A stretch of DNA of 64,000 bases from Henckelia pumila (taxonomy: Eukaryota > Streptophyta > Magnoliopsida > Lamiales > Gesneriaceae): contig NC_133122.1 in assembly GCF_033568475.1 (NCBI RefSeq), positions 79,569,442-79,633,441 of the forward strand, given 5' to 3'. Shown here in pieces: positions 22,585-34,612 of the stretch. Under the pieces are notes generated by a model that did not search any database, was not told where the DNA came from, and worked only from the letters and a program-made list of their open reading frames with translations. The first letter of the stretch is position 1. Every line of letters begins with the position of its first letter. The position numbers were made by a program, and so were the translations under genes.

Positions 22585-24463
22585 TGAAAGAGTGGGTGCC
22601 CGGTTAGCCAACTTGTGGCTAAGGGCTTTTATGACTCTATGTAAAACAATCTTTTGTTTAATATAATTTACACTTTTATAATGGCATTGACTTTATCTTT
22701 CTTCATATTGTTATATTATGATATACTATTGTTGTTTTGATAAAGACCTTGAATATACTATAGTGTATGTAAGATGTGGTAGCACATGGGGATGGATATC
22801 ATGAAACACATCTTATATTCACTGTATATTCTAAACTGTTCCTAGTCAATTGAGCCGTTCGCAAATAAGGATAAGGATCGCTCAAGATTGAGACTAGCAT
22901 TTGCGATGCCGAGTACCACGTTTCATTGGTATGGAACATAGAGATGTTCAAATCATGCAAATGGATATTCATATGATGAATGATCGAACTACCCTATTCG
23001 GACATTCCAAGTGGTTATCACTTATCGAGTGGATAAAGTCCGCGGTTTTGGTTGTACACCATTAGTCCTTATTACTTGAAACATCATTGAGACTCTATAT
23101 GCTAGTACTGTACTTTGACTCGTTTACCGACTCTATTGGGGTCATCAGGTGTCGGGATTGGGTACAGTTATGACACATATAGGAGTCGATGCTTTGTTGT
23201 CAAGGATTCACCACATACTTGCGAGTGTGGATATCCTATGCGATCTGAGGAGATATTAGTGTGACGAATCTCTGGCCAGAGTACATAATGTGTTTTATGT
23301 TAATGGGTTATCCTAGTAACACATGCGATGTCACTAATAGATCTCCAAGATGTTATGCATAGTTATCGAATCTCAAACGACTCTCGATATACCAATGGTT
23401 GTTGATTCGATCGGGATATTTGGATGAAGGGACCGTACTGTACGCTAACCAAAATCTACTGGTTCTTGCAGGCACTATCAGTAATACCTAGGGAATCATG
23501 GGGCGATGTTGCCAGGCGCACTTACCATGATTCAATGGGTAAGTCGGAAATTGTTGTTCTGAGTCACAAGGAGTTGTGAGCCCACGGCTAGCTGTATTCC
23601 TGAACCATTAAGGGTTACACAAGTAATGGATTACTAAAACCCCGTAGAGATAGTTAAATTTAAAGAGTTAAATTTAATGAAAGAGAAGTTGGACTTCTTA
23701 ACTAAAGGGAGTGGGATTTCCTAAAATGACATAGGGATGGGCATTTTTGGAAATCACTGAATTCGGATTCAGAAAAATTATCTTGACTCTAAAAGATGCA
23801 GAAATGGTTTCTGTGCACATTGGTGAAATCAGTTTATCAATCGGAGTCACGATGAATTTTATATTAATTTCTATAACAACAGGCTTGGCTTGTTGGGCTT
23901 AAGTTATGGATTGTGGGCTTTAAGGAGTTAGAGTCCTGATACAATTATAAGTAGAAATTATCTATAAATATATGTGCAGTGTTCGAAAATTACATGCAAT
24001 TCATTATTAGAATTTTCGAAAACACTACAAAATATTTCAAGAGGATTTTCGAAATCTTCTATCCCTTTTCGGAGAAAATTCGGTCTTGTGATTTTTGTGA
24101 AAAATTACTATTCGGATTAACAGATCATATCTGTTTATTCTCTACGCAAACTTCTGATTGATTTCTAGTGCAGTCAATCAAAGGGTTTTGTTTTCTATTT
24201 GTGGACCTGATTGAAGAAACGTTCGTTCATCAGTTCCGGGGATATACAACAAGAGCAGATTAAATTCTGTTGGTGTCCATAATCTCGCTTCGAGAATTTA
24301 AGGTAAAATATTTAATTGTGATTATTTATTTTACTTACACAAATTTAATCGTGAAAGTTTTGATACCCAGATATGAAATCTTTCCATATTAATAAAATAA
24401 ATTTTTTAAACTTTCGCTGCACTGGGTATCAATTCTAATTGATCTGAACACAGTTTCCCAACA
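22585..24463 (+). repeat. 5' LTR of Copia C2
   Basis: Starts tgaaagagtgggtgccc and ends cagtttcccaaca. A small plus-strand frame at 23979-24161 (and its copy at 30864) is not supported as a gene. No TATA box could be assigned with confidence. Confidence 0.96.
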
Positions 24464-24464
24464 G

Positions 24465-24480
24465 TGGTATCAGAGCCAGG
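24465..24480 (+). other. Primer binding site (tRNA-iMet), C2
   Basis: tggtatcagagccagg, one nucleotide after the LTR; complementary to the 3' end of initiator tRNA-Met. Confidence 0.95.
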
Positions 24481-26038
24481 TTGCTCAGATCAAACGATTA
24501 AATTAATCGATTGTACAAAATTTTTAAGCCTCGGTTTTTGAAACAAAATGAAAATTTAAAATTAAATTTTAATGGGCAAATCGGGCAGCGACGGGCTGCC
24601 CGGGATTGTCCCGGGCAGCCCGGAAAATTAAATTTTAATTTTTGAAAAAATTTTGAATTTTTGAAATTCTAGTGTTTGATCCGATCGAAATTTTTTTTTG
24701 ATTAGATCACGAGGCATCGGATCGAATTGTTCGAGTCCGAAATTTTTAAAATTGATTTTTGGATAAATTTGAATTTTTGAAAAATTTATAAATTTTATCC
24801 GTTAAATTATATTTTATAAAATTAATTATTTTGGTACAATTGATGATAAGATATGATCTTATGGATGGATAAGATAAAATATGATTTTATCTTTTAATTA
24901 TGATGTCATTGCATGTTTATCCAATTATTTTAATTATTAAATTAATTATTGGATAAAAGGATGATCGATTGCCATGACCAATGTTTTAGGTGGATGTTAG
25001 GTGATTTACATTTGTCTTATTGTTGTTGGTGTTTATTAATGGGCTTGGTTTATAACCCAATATAATTGTCATATGTAATAAAAGTGGGCCTGGTTTATGG
25101 CCCGTTTCCATCCCTAAAATGTATCCCATATTTGTTATCGAAATTTATAGTAAATTTATTAGACTTAGTGGAAAACAAATATTTGAAGAAATGGTGGGCC
25201 CAGCAGACAATGAAGACCGAAGAAATATAAATTGGAAGCACAATGTAATAGGATTGCATTGCATACTTACATATCACCTAGGATTGGACTTAGACTCATG
25301 ATTGGCAACCACGGGTCGATTAGTTAATGGGATCGATCATCCTTAAATAATATATGATATTATTGATGTATGCATGTTTAGACAAAATTGTATGAATCCC
25401 GCAAGCATACATAAATTGCATGATGAGACAAATTTTCAAAATAAAATCCCTCATTTTAAATATGATTTAAAATTGATATCAAGATAAACAAAAGGAATTT
25501 TAAATATTGTTTAAATATTCCTACCTTCCATCAATGATCAATGTATGTGATGCTACCCGCGGATACGGTCCGGCTCATATTATTGGGGGGCCCGTTCGTC
25601 GGAAAGCTGTACATTGGATCGACACATGTTGTAAGTTGGGTGGAACTCCCATGGGATTGGCTCATATTATTGGGGATCCACATGGCGACCGTCCATCACA
25701 ACTTAATATTGATGGGTTATCTTGACATGTCACAATAAACGGCGTCATATTATTGGGCCCTTATTGGACATGAGGTAAAAACGTGGAGGTTGCTTTGGAA
25801 GCAATTGGGCTCTACCTTTTGAAAATTATGGTTGGCTGATATTATTCGGGACTATAGTTTGTCAATTGGACTCTATGTTCCCACTAAAGAAAATGTTTCT
25901 CGTTTTCACTAGAGGGTGGTGAAATCGTCAAAATAGTGGGAGTGTGATTCATAAAATAAAATTCGCCATATTTTATGTCTTAGTAAATTATTAAACAAAT
26001 CATCGATTATTGTCTGTTTCATCTCAGTATTTCATTAC
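24481..26038 (+). other. C2 untranslated leader with perfect hairpin
   Basis: 1.56 kb without a supported ORF. A perfect 14-bp stem with a 3-nt loop lies at 24592-24622 (arms cgggctgcccggga / tcccgggcagcccg) in otherwise AT-rich DNA. The segment 25510-25760, with three copies of a (g)ctcatattattgggg-like phrase, is conserved in C1 on the opposite strand. Confidence 0.75.
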
Positions 26039-26701
26039 AATGAATTCGTAATCCACATGTTTCAATTCTCGAACAAAACAAATTTTCTGGCGCAATCTAT
26101 ACAGGATGGTTCCATAAGTTAAGATTGTCCTGAGTTCGGAAAAGATTTTCTAAGTGTTAGAAAAGGCTTCTCCGAAAACAGCCTCGGCTGATGTAACTGC
26201 CGAAAGGTTGGCCGAACTAGAGAAATGGTTGGACCATGATCTCAAGGCCAAATGTTACATGCAAAATTCGACAAGTTTAAACAAGTTTGCCATTACTGCA
26301 AGAAACCCGGTCATTGAAAACGTAACTGCAAGGAATACCTCGAGCAGTTGAGAACTGCAAAGGGTATGTTTTACATTGAAATAAATGTTTTACTTAATAC
26401 TACTTCTTGGGTATTGGATACCAGATATAGATCTCTCATTTACAATGAGTTGCAAATGATGACAAGAAGTAATAAGCTAAGGATGGGTGAGACCCAGCTA
26501 AGGCTCGGGAATGGTTCTAGAGTCGAAGCCAAAGCTATAGGAGACATTTATTTAGTTTTGCAGAACAATTTTAAGTTATTTTTGAGAGATGTTTTATATG
26601 TTCCGGATTTGGTCAAAAACATTATATCTATTTCTATGCTTGATAGAGATAGTTTTTTCTTGCAATTTTGTAAATGGAATTTGCAATATTTACAAGAATG
26701 A
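26039..26701 (+). pseudogene. gag: Copia gag and protease, broken (C2)
   Basis: Starts ATGAATTCG like C1 gag but hits a stop within four codons. The KCYMQ segment (about 26254) is joined directly to a zinc-knuckle region (VCHYCKKPGH near 26285, with a stop where a Trp is usual), so most of the capsid is deleted. The protease part (26348-26701) keeps SWVLDT near 26406, but the catalytic DTG reads DTR. The rest follows the family (LRLGNGSRVEAKAIGDI, VLYVPDLVKNIISIS). It then runs out of frame. This copy cannot supply its own gag or protease. Confidence 0.85.
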
Positions 26702-26723
26702 ATGTTTGATTGAAAATGGATAA

Positions 26724-29453
26724 CTTGAAAACGATCTATATAGCTTAAAATTAAAAGACGTTCCAATTAATTATGTTGATAAACCGGTAACAACAATTAA
26801 AAGGAAGGACGATAGTCAAAACCCGGCAAACCTTTGGCATGCTAGGCTAGGTCATATTTCCTCAAGGAGGATGAACAAGCTAGTGGGAGAGGGCATGTTT
26901 GATATTTTTGATATTAACTCTCTACCTACTTGTGAGTCCTGCCTAAAGGGAAAAATGACTAAATCTCCTTTCAAAGGGAAACCTGAGCGTAGTCAAAATC
27001 TGTTGGATTTGATCCATACAGATGTTTGCGGTCCATTTAGGATTGGTACTAAATGTGGCAACACCTACTTCATTACCTTTACTGATGATCATTCTAGGTA
27101 TGGGTATTTATATTTAATGAAATATAAGTTTGAAGCATTTGAAAAGTTCAAAGAATTCAAGGCTGAAGTAGAAAACAAACTAGGTAAAAGTATTAAGGCA
27201 CTTCGATCGGATCGAGGTGGAGAATACTTAAGTACCGAGTTTTTGGACTATCTAAAAGAGAATGGGATTCTCTCTCAGTGGACTCCTCCTATGACACCTC
27301 ATCTTAATGGTGTTTCGGAGCGTCGCAATCGAACTTTGTTGGACATGGTTCGATCCATGATGAGCTTCACTGAGCTCCCACCTTCGTTTTGGGGCTACGC
27401 GCTTGAAACGGCGGTATTGTTGTTAAACAACGTCCACACTAAAGCAGTAAATAAAACACCATACGAGTTATGGAATGGCAAAGCTCCTAAGTATTCGTAC
27501 TTGAGGATTTGGGGATGTCCTGCTTACGTGAAGCAGACAGTGGGAGATAAATTGGATAGTCGATCCACTTTATGTTATTTTGTAGGGTATCCGAAGAATT
27601 CAATCGGATATTATTTCTACCATCCTGCTGAAACAAAAGTGTTTGTTTCAAGGAATGCCACCTTCTTGGAGAAGGAGTTCTTATTGGATAAGAAAGACAA
27701 GATGATGGAACTCGAAGAAATTCAAGAAAAACCCGAGATACAAAATAGCGATCCTACACCTCAAGAATCATCACAAGACACGCCTATTACTAGGAGATCC
27801 GAGAGGACTTCTAGGCCTCCTCTTAGATATGGTCTTCTTCTTGAAGGGGATCAAAGTGAACCCGTCATTGGATGTGATCCAAGAAACTTAAAGGAAGCAA
27901 TTTCTGATGCGAATTCGAATTTATGGCTTGAAGCTATGCAATCGGAAATAGACTCGATGCATTCTAACCAAGTTTGGTCTTTAGTAGATCCTCACGATGG
28001 AATTGTTCCAATTGGGTGCAAATGGATCTACAAGAGGAAGCTTGGGCCTGATGGAAAGGTATTGACCTACAAGGCACGATTGGTGGCAAAAGGTTATACT
28101 CAAAGACAAGGAGTTGACTATGATGAAACCTTTTCACCAGTCGCAATGTTCAAGTCCATAAGAATCCTTATTGCCATAGCAGCATGGTATGACTATGAGA
28201 TATGGCAAATGGATGTAAAGACTGCATTTCTTAATGGAAACATTAAGGAAGAGATCTATATGACGCAGCCTGAGAGATACACATCCATGGGAAGCGAGCA
28301 TAAGGTATGCAAGATTCAGAGATCAATCTATGGTCTCAAACAAGCATCAAGAAGTTGGAACCAGAAATTTGATGAAACAATAAAGGATTTTGGTTTTATC
28401 AAGAACCCGGAGGAACCATGCGTGTACAAGAAAGTAGTTAAGAATGCGGTAACATTCTTAGTACTTTATGTTGATGACATCCTACTCATGGGGAATGATG
28501 TAGGGATGTTGCAGTCAACAAAGATATGGTTATCAGGTAGATTCTCGATGAAGGATTTAGGTGAGGCATCCTATATTCTAGGAATTCAGATCTATAGAGA
28601 TAGATCTAAAAGAATGATAGGACTCACTCAATCAACCTACATCGACACCATATTGAAAAGGTTTTCTATGGATGAGTCCAAGAGAGGACATCTACCTATG
28701 TGTCATGGAGTTTCTCTATCCAAGTCTATGTGTCCCAAGACTGACGAAGAGATAGAGAAGATGACACACGTGCCATATGCATCAGCCATAGGTAGTATCA
28801 TGTATGGGATGATATCTACCAGACCGGATGTGGCCTATGCTCTGAGCGTCACGAGCAGATACCAAGCCAATCCCGTTCAAATGCATTGGAAAGCCGTGAA
28901 GGATATTCTTAAGTACTTGCGAAGGACTAAGAATTTGTTCATGGTTTATGGAGGAAGAGAATTGAAGTTGGAAGGCTATACCGACTCTAGCTTCCAATGT
29001 GATGTGGATGACTCGAAATCAACCTCTGGATTTGTATTCGTGCTCAATGGTGGTGCTGTCTCTTGGAAGAGTTCCAAGAAGGACACCACAGCGGATTCCA
29101 CCACTGAGGCAGAATACATTGTAGCATCAGCTGCTGCTAAAGAGGCGGTTTGGATAAGGAAATTCATCCAAGAGTTGGGTGTAATTCCTGAAGCTGTTGG
29201 TCCAATCCCGGTGTACTGTGACAACACGGGTGCCATTGCTCAGGCAAAGGAACCAAGGTCTCATCAAAAGTCCAAACACGTACTGAGGAAATACCACATC
29301 ATCCGGGAGATCGTGGAAAGAGGAGACATCAGTGTCGAGAGAGTGGCCTCTACAGACAATATCGCTGATCCGCTTACTAAGCCCTTGCCAGGACCATTGT
29401 TTGACAAAAATTGGGAAGCAATGGGATTACGTAGTATGACTAGTTGGCTTTAG
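26724..29453 (+). CDS. pol: Copia integrase-RT-RNase H (C2)
   Basis: An open frame of 909 codons following a TAA at 26721-26723; the first ATG (26871) lies inside the integrase zinc region and is not a natural start. GAG-pre-integrase: LWHARLGHISSRRM and CESCLKGKMTKSPF. Integrase core: Asp in LIHTDVCGPF, Asp in LRSDRGGEY, Glu in NGVSERRNRTLL. A variable hinge at about 27700-27850 follows. RT: CKWIYKRKLGPDGK, DVKTAFLNGN, and catalytic LYVDDILLMG near 28465. RNase H: DSSFQCDVDDSKSTSG, TEAEY, and ADPLTKPLPG at the C-terminus. All catalytic residues I could check are present. The frame is intact although upstream gag-protease is lost, which fits a recent insertion that could not move on its own. 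Confidence 0.93.
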   Translation, partial: LENDLYSLKLKDVPINYVDKPVTTIKRKDDSQNPANLWHARLGHISSRRMNKLVGEGMFDIFDINSLPTCESCLKGKMTKSPFKGKPERSQNLLDLIHTDVCGPFRIGTKCGNTYFITFTDDHSRYGYLYLMKYKFEAFEKFKEFKAEVENKLGKSIKALRSDRGGEYLSTEFLDYLKENGILSQWTPPMTPHLNGVSERRNRTLLDMVRSMMSFTELPPSFWGYALETAVLLLNNVHTKAVNKTPYELWNGKAPKYSYLRIWGCPAYVKQTVGDKLDSRSTLCYFVGYPKNSIGYYFYHPAETKVFVSRNATFLEKEFLLDKKDKMMELEEIQEKPEIQNSDPTPQESSQDTPITRRSERTSRPPLRYGLLLEGDQSEPVIGCDPRNLKEAISDANSNLWLEAMQSEIDSMHSNQVWSLVDPHDGIVPIGCKWIYKRKLGPDGKVLTYKARLVAKGYTQRQGVDYDETFSPVAMFKSIRILIAIAAWYDYEIWQMDVKTAFLNGNIKEEIYMTQPERYTSMGSEHKVCKIQRSIYGLKQASRSWNQKFDETIKDFGFIKNPEEPCVYKKVVKNAVTFLVLYVDDILLMGNDVGMLQSTKIWLSGRFSMKDLGEASYILGIQIYRDRSKRMIGLTQSTYIDTILKRFSMDESKRGHLPMCHGVSLSKSMCPKTDEEIEKMTHVPYASAIGSIMYGMISTRPDVAYALSVTSRYQANPVQMHWKAVKDILKYLRRTKNLFMVYGGRELKLEGYTDSSFQCDVDDSKSTSGFVFVLNGGAVSWKSSKKDTTADSTTEAEYIVASAAAKEAVWIRKFIQELGVIPEAVGPIPVYCDNTGAIAQAKEPRSHQKSKHVLRKYHIIREIVERGDISVERVASTDNIADPLTKPLPGPLFDKNWEAMGLRSMTSWL

Positions 29454-29467
29454 GGCAAGTGAGAGAT
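29454..29467 (+). other. Polypurine tract of C2
   Basis: ggcaagtgagagat, directly between the pol stop codon and the 3' LTR; typical Copia position. Confidence 0.85.
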
Positions 29468-31348
29468 TGAAAGAGTGGGTGCCCGGTTAGCCAACTTGTG
29501 GCTAAGGGCTTTTATGACTCTATGTAAAACAATCTTTTGTTTAATATAATTTACACTTTTATAATGGCATTGACTTTATCTTTCTTCATATTGTTATATT
29601 ATGATATACTATTGTTGTTTTGATAAAGACCTTGAATATATTATAGTGTATGTAAGATGTGGTAGCACATGGGGATGACTATCATGAAACACATCTTATA
29701 GTCACTGTATATTCTAAACTGTTTCTAGTCAATTGAGCCATCCGCAAATAAGGATAAGGATCGCTCGAGATTGAGACTAGCATTTGCGATGCCGAGTACC
29801 ACGTTTCATTGGTATGGAACATAGAAATGTTCAAAGCATGCAAATGGATATTCATATGATGAATGATCGAACTACCCTATTCGAGCTTTCCAAGTGGTTA
29901 TCACTTATCGAGTGGATAAAGTCCGCGGTTTTGGTTGTACACCATTAGTCCTTATTACTTGAAACATCATTGAGACTCTATATGCTAGTACTGTACTTTG
30001 ACTCGTTTACCGACTCTATTGGGGTCATCAGGTGTCGGGATTGGGTACAGTTACGACACATATAGGAGTCGATGCTTTGTTGTCAAGGATTCACCACATA
30101 CTTGCGAGTGTGGATATCCTATGCGATCTGAGGAGATATTAGTGTGACGAATCTCTGGCCAGAGTACATGATGTGTTTTAGGTTAATGGGTTATCCTAGT
30201 AACACATGCGATGTCACTAATAGATCTCCAAGATGTTATGCATAGTTATCGAATCTTGAATGACTCTCGATATACCAATGGTTGTTGATTCGATCTGGGA
30301 TATTTGGATGAAGAGACCGTACTGTACGCTAACCAAAATCTACTGGCTCTTGCAGGCACTATCAGTAATACCTAGGGAATCATGGGGCGATGTTGCTAGG
30401 CGCTCTTACCATGATTCGACGGGTAAGTCGGAAATTGTTGTTCCGAGTCACAAGGAGTTGTGAGCCCACGGCTAGCTGTATTCCTGAACCATTGAGGGTT
30501 ACACAAGTAATGGATTACTAAAACCCCGTAGAGATAGTTAAATTTAAAGAGTTAAATTTAATGAAAGAGAAGTTGGACTTTTTTAACTAAAGGGAGTGGG
30601 ATTTTCTAAAATTACATAGGGATGGGCATTTTTGGAAATTACTGAATTCGGATTCAGAAAAATTATCTTGACTCTAAAAGATGCAGAAATGGTTTCTGTG
30701 CACATTGGTGAAATCAGTTTATCAATCGGAGTCACGATGAATTTTATATTAATTTCTATAACAACAGGCTTGGCTTGTTGGGCTTAAGTTATGGATTGTG
30801 GGCTTTAAGGAGTTAGAGTCCTGATACAATTATAACTAGAAATTATCTATAAATATATGTGCAGTGTTCAAAAATTACATGCAATTCATTATTAGAATTT
30901 TCGAAAACACTACAAAATATTTCAAGAGGATTTTCGAAATCTTCTGTCCCTTTTCGGAGAAAATTCGGTCTTGTGATTTTTGTGAAAAATTACAATTCGG
31001 ATTAACAGATCATATCTGTTTATTCTCTACGCAAACTTCTGATTGATTTCTAGTGCAGTCAATCAGAGGGTTTTGTTTTCTATTCGTGGACCTGATTGAA
31101 GAAACGTTCGTTCATCAGTTCCGGGGATATACAACAAGAGCAGATTAAATTCTGTTGGTGTCCATAATCTCGCTTCGAGATTTTAAGGTAAAATATTTAA
31201 TTGTGATTATTTATTTTATTTACACAAATTTAATCGTGAAAGTTTTGATACCCAGATATGGAATCGTTTCATATTAATAAAATAAATTTTTTAAACTTCC
31301 GCTGCACCGGGTATCAATTCTAATTGATCTGAACACAGTTTCCCAACA
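29468..31348 (+). repeat. 3' LTR of Copia C2
   Basis: 1881 bp, near-identical to 22585-24463, ending tttcccaaca before target duplication CTATC. Confidence 0.96.
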
Positions 31349-31859
31349 CTATCTCCCCGTCGGAGACTCATGAAGTCACGAATCAGCTGGCCTCTCACAT
31401 CCTCTATGAAGTTCTTCTTGAATAAACCCGTCTTGAAAACCCTCCATGTCATCCTGGCCAGGTCAAGACCAGCCACTGCGCCCTCCCACCAAGAGCATCA
31501 TGTTTTAGCATGTAGATTGCGCATCTAAATTGATCAGCATCCGGGATCCTCATCTAGGAAAAGATCGTCTCCAACGCTCGAATACAATCCTCGGCCACAA
31601 GTGGATCAATGGTCCCTGCAAACTCCTTCGGTCCCTGCTTGCGGAACTTCTTAGAGATGTCCCCTTTGTGGGTCCTATTAGGCTGCCCAATCTGATGCTC
31701 AAGTAGCCTGGTGATACCAGCTAACATGTCCATGTTATCCCTCTCAAAAGCTGCGAGTGGTAGACCAGCAGGTGAAGGTAGAGGCGAAGGTGGATCCTGA
31801 TTACCCGTCTCGCAACTATGCATCTCGAAGGCATATTGGAATTCCCAACATTCCCTCAT
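31349..31859 (-). pseudogene. gag: Gypsy gag N-terminal half (G, unit B)
   Basis: The best frame (31859-31554) reads through FERDNMDMLAGITRLLEHQ and GPKEFAGTIDPLVAED, characteristic of chromovirus gag N-termini. A stop follows, and the remainder to 31349 continues in pieces (VFKTGLFKKNFIEDVRGQL) before the C2 insertion. Confidence 0.75.
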
Positions 31860-33503
31860 GCAACCGTAATGTATAACTAAGTATTTAAATTTAAAACTTT
31901 TATTAAAAAAAATTCAGTGAAAATCTACTTGTGGGTCCCATTCTTAAAACATAATTAAAAGCATTTAAAACTCACAGACTGGCAGTGCGAATTCTGAGCT
32001 CCAAGCAGGATAGCTGACCCTTCAAGGACCTTGCTCTGATACCAAATGAAACGACCCTTACTCAAATTTTTTTTTAAAAACTCTACATATATGCCCATAC
32101 ATACATGCAACTATACTTAAAATAGATTTTCTATAAAGTATAATGTATAATTAAAATCAATTGTATGATAATAGTTTAAAATACTCGAACAAATTAAAAA
32201 TCCATGCATGAATGTTCAATAACGTAAAATGCGAAAATAGTTTAATACAATCTCATAATCGTTGAAACATAAAAGCGAGAAGGTCACGGAAGTGCTAGCG
32301 CGCCACGGAGGCACAGAGGTCCTTGCCGCCAATCGGGACCACAACCTCCTAACTAACATCAAACTCACCTGCACACCATTTAGATCTAATGAGCCTAGAG
32401 GCTTAGCATGCTCTACCCTTTAATAACAAATACTACATAATAAGGTCGCATACAAGCACATATCGTATAAAAATATCCTGAAGTGTCTTATGCATGCATG
32501 ATCATAAAAACTTTTGCATAATACTGAGTCATAAACGTAAACATCATCATAATCTTGATCATAAACATAATACGTAACATAAATACGTAACATAAGCATT
32601 GGCATGTAATAAACATAAAAATCATTTTCCTGTGGGTCATATAAGTAAAGTGCAACCATAAGCGATTGATCAATCTAAATAACAACGTACGTGGCGGCGA
32701 GGTTCACCCAACCTTAACACGGAGATTTCCTACGACTCTTATGCCACTTCATCCAACCTTAACACGGGGATCCATAGGCTCTTGAACATAAGTGGAGAGG
32801 TCATCGGGCCCAGTATCCTAACTTCCAATCCCATGAGTGTCACAAATCACATCAAATTCCCAAAAATATTTTCTTTACATGCTCATAATCTTATCATAAA
32901 ATACATGCATGAATCATCAACTTAAAAATATCATTTTCTAGAAAATTCTGTCCGTAAATATATATTACAACAAAAATGGTCATTGACATAAACACAACGC
33001 TTTTATGAAAAATAGTTGTCTTTTTTTAAAAAAAATTTATAAAATAAAACACTTTTTTTTGTCATAAAAAATGCTTTTGTAAAAGCGTTGTGTTTGAGCA
33101 TTTTTTTATATACCTATTACAATGCTTTATTTAAAATATATTTAAAAATAAATCGAATTCTACTCGATCACTTTGTTTCAAGCGTATAATCGAAGCTAAA
33201 AGTCTAGAGGAAACCCAAATCCCCAATCTAATTCCCGTCGAGCCCTAGCCCCATCGCTCTTCTGCCGTCATACTGTCATAATCTTCCTCTCCTCACCCAC
33301 GCTTTACCATTTTCATTCTAGGTTTAGCTGTGCTTCTGCAAAATCCACGCGGGGCTGGAGTCTATTCTCCCACGGTGTTCTAGGGCTTCCTCTTCACACC
33401 ATTAATCTGTGTAACAATCCCCGTTCTCGATCTTGTTCTTTAGTGTGCGTGTGTGTGGTTATTATTCTCGTCTGTAGATTATACCACCTTGATTGATAAA
33501 GTC

Positions 33504-33770
33504 CTCATGGTTATAGTGCAGCTGATGCGTTCCCGTTGCGGCGGAGTTAGCATCGGCCTCAGGGTCTCCATGTCATAGTGGATGGGCCGAGTGCCCTGCA
33601 CTTCGTCGACCAGTGGGAGAAGATCGCACGCGGCGGTGAACCCATTCGTGCGCCGTACCTGGATCGGAAAATGTTGGAAACGGAGAAGCAGCTTGATTCC
33701 ACCTTCGACCCATCGGTTCTCCGGCCACCTCCGACGCTGATCCTACCTGGATTTCTTGAAGATCCTGCCA
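33504..33770 (+). pseudogene. Captured BAHD acyltransferase fragment
   Basis: The translation runs VIVQLMRSRCGGVSIGL, then, after a one-base frame change, HVIVDGPSALHFVDQW with the BAHD catalytic HxxxD motif intact, then ARGGEPIRAPYLDRK. This is the middle of a hydroxycinnamoyl/acyl-CoA transferase of the BAHD family (about 80 of roughly 450 residues). The DFGWG motif is absent. The preceding 33190-33480 looks like a 5'-UTR or promoter piece but cannot be assigned. Confidence 0.8.
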
Positions 33771-34114
33771 GACGTGAGCCAATTCAGATGATTGGATAAC
33801 AACGCTCCATCGCTTCTACATTTTCTCTTTCGTGGCCCAAATCGGTACAAACATCGTGTTTTTTAAGAATGCTTACAAAGTAAAATTTTCTAATTTTGTC
33901 TGCTTGGGTACTGACACTACTTTGTGGGGGTGTGGAAATTGGTACCTTCAGTCATAGTTTCATGTGCTATGGAAATAAAATTACTGTATGTTTTTTGGAG
34001 GAACTTCGAGTTTTACAATGAAATCAATTTTGTTTAGTTTACCTTGTAAAGGTGACACTTTTAGGGTAGATAGCTTTTAACTATCCTAGAAGCAACTTCT
34101 TTGATTCACTTCAG

Positions 34115-34209
34115 GATTTGGTGAGAACTAGAGAAGTTGGCGAGTTCCTCAGCGGTGCATCAGCAGGGGCTATGACCAAAGCTGTTCTTGCTCCACTGGA
34201 GATCATCAG
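34115..34209 (+). pseudogene. Captured mitochondrial carrier exon
   Basis: An exon-sized piece bounded by cttcag| and |gtctat splice borders, reading REVGEFLSGASAGAMTKAVL and then APLEIIR. This is the start of a mitochondrial carrier repeat with its PxExxR signature. It most resembles plant adenine-nucleotide-carrier-like (BTL1-type) proteins. Only one exon is present. Confidence 0.8.
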
Positions 34210-34483
34210 GTCTATTGCATCTTATTGCTTGCTGATTGAATTCTCCCAAATTTTATATGGTACCTGCTTTACTGCTATGACTAATTGCTTTATTTCATCA
34301 ATCCTCATGTAATGAATTATATGAAAGAATCTGAAGATAGTAGTTCCTGATAAGCTTGTCTCCCAAATTCTTCATATTATTTTTATTAATTGCTGATTGA
34401 AATATGAATTCATCTCTGGTGTTCAGAAGCATGATTCATTAGAAGAGATTGGGCATTTATATCTGTTCTTAATGTTTATATAT

Positions 34484-34612
34484 TTTAATATTGGAGATCA
34501 GATCAAAATATTAAGCAGTGGAGTATACAAGTGTGTTACGCACCGAGTTATGGCCATGAAGGAAGCAGAGTACAGCAGCTTCACTCAAACTGTTCTCAAC
34601 ACAGAGAACTGA
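34484..34612 (+). pseudogene. Captured 2-oxoglutarate dioxygenase fragment
   Basis: NIGDQIKILSSGVYKCVTHR matches the C-terminal core of plant 2OG-Fe(II) oxygenases, including the second metal-binding His in the HR pair. About 20 further residues (MAMKEAEYSSFTQTVLN) do not match well. The usual RxS that follows is not seen. Confidence 0.65.

Larger units (their letters stand above)
22585..31348 (+). mobile_element. Copia LTR retrotransposon C2
   Basis: A complete 8.76-kb plus-strand element with LTRs of 1879 and 1881 bp that differ only by scattered changes. The target duplication CTATC lies at 22580-22584 and 31349-31353. It sits in the gag of G unit B, and the uninterrupted target can be seen in unit A near 6330. 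The iMet primer site, long leader and polypurine tract are present. Gag and protease are damaged, while integrase-RT-RNaseH is one open frame. C1 is the same family. Confidence 0.97.

Noticed and set aside
25507..25738. Two overlapping plus-strand ORFs in the C2 leader
   Set aside because: The conserved sequence is nucleotide-level leader repeat also found in C1. The frames are not preserved there and carry no domain.
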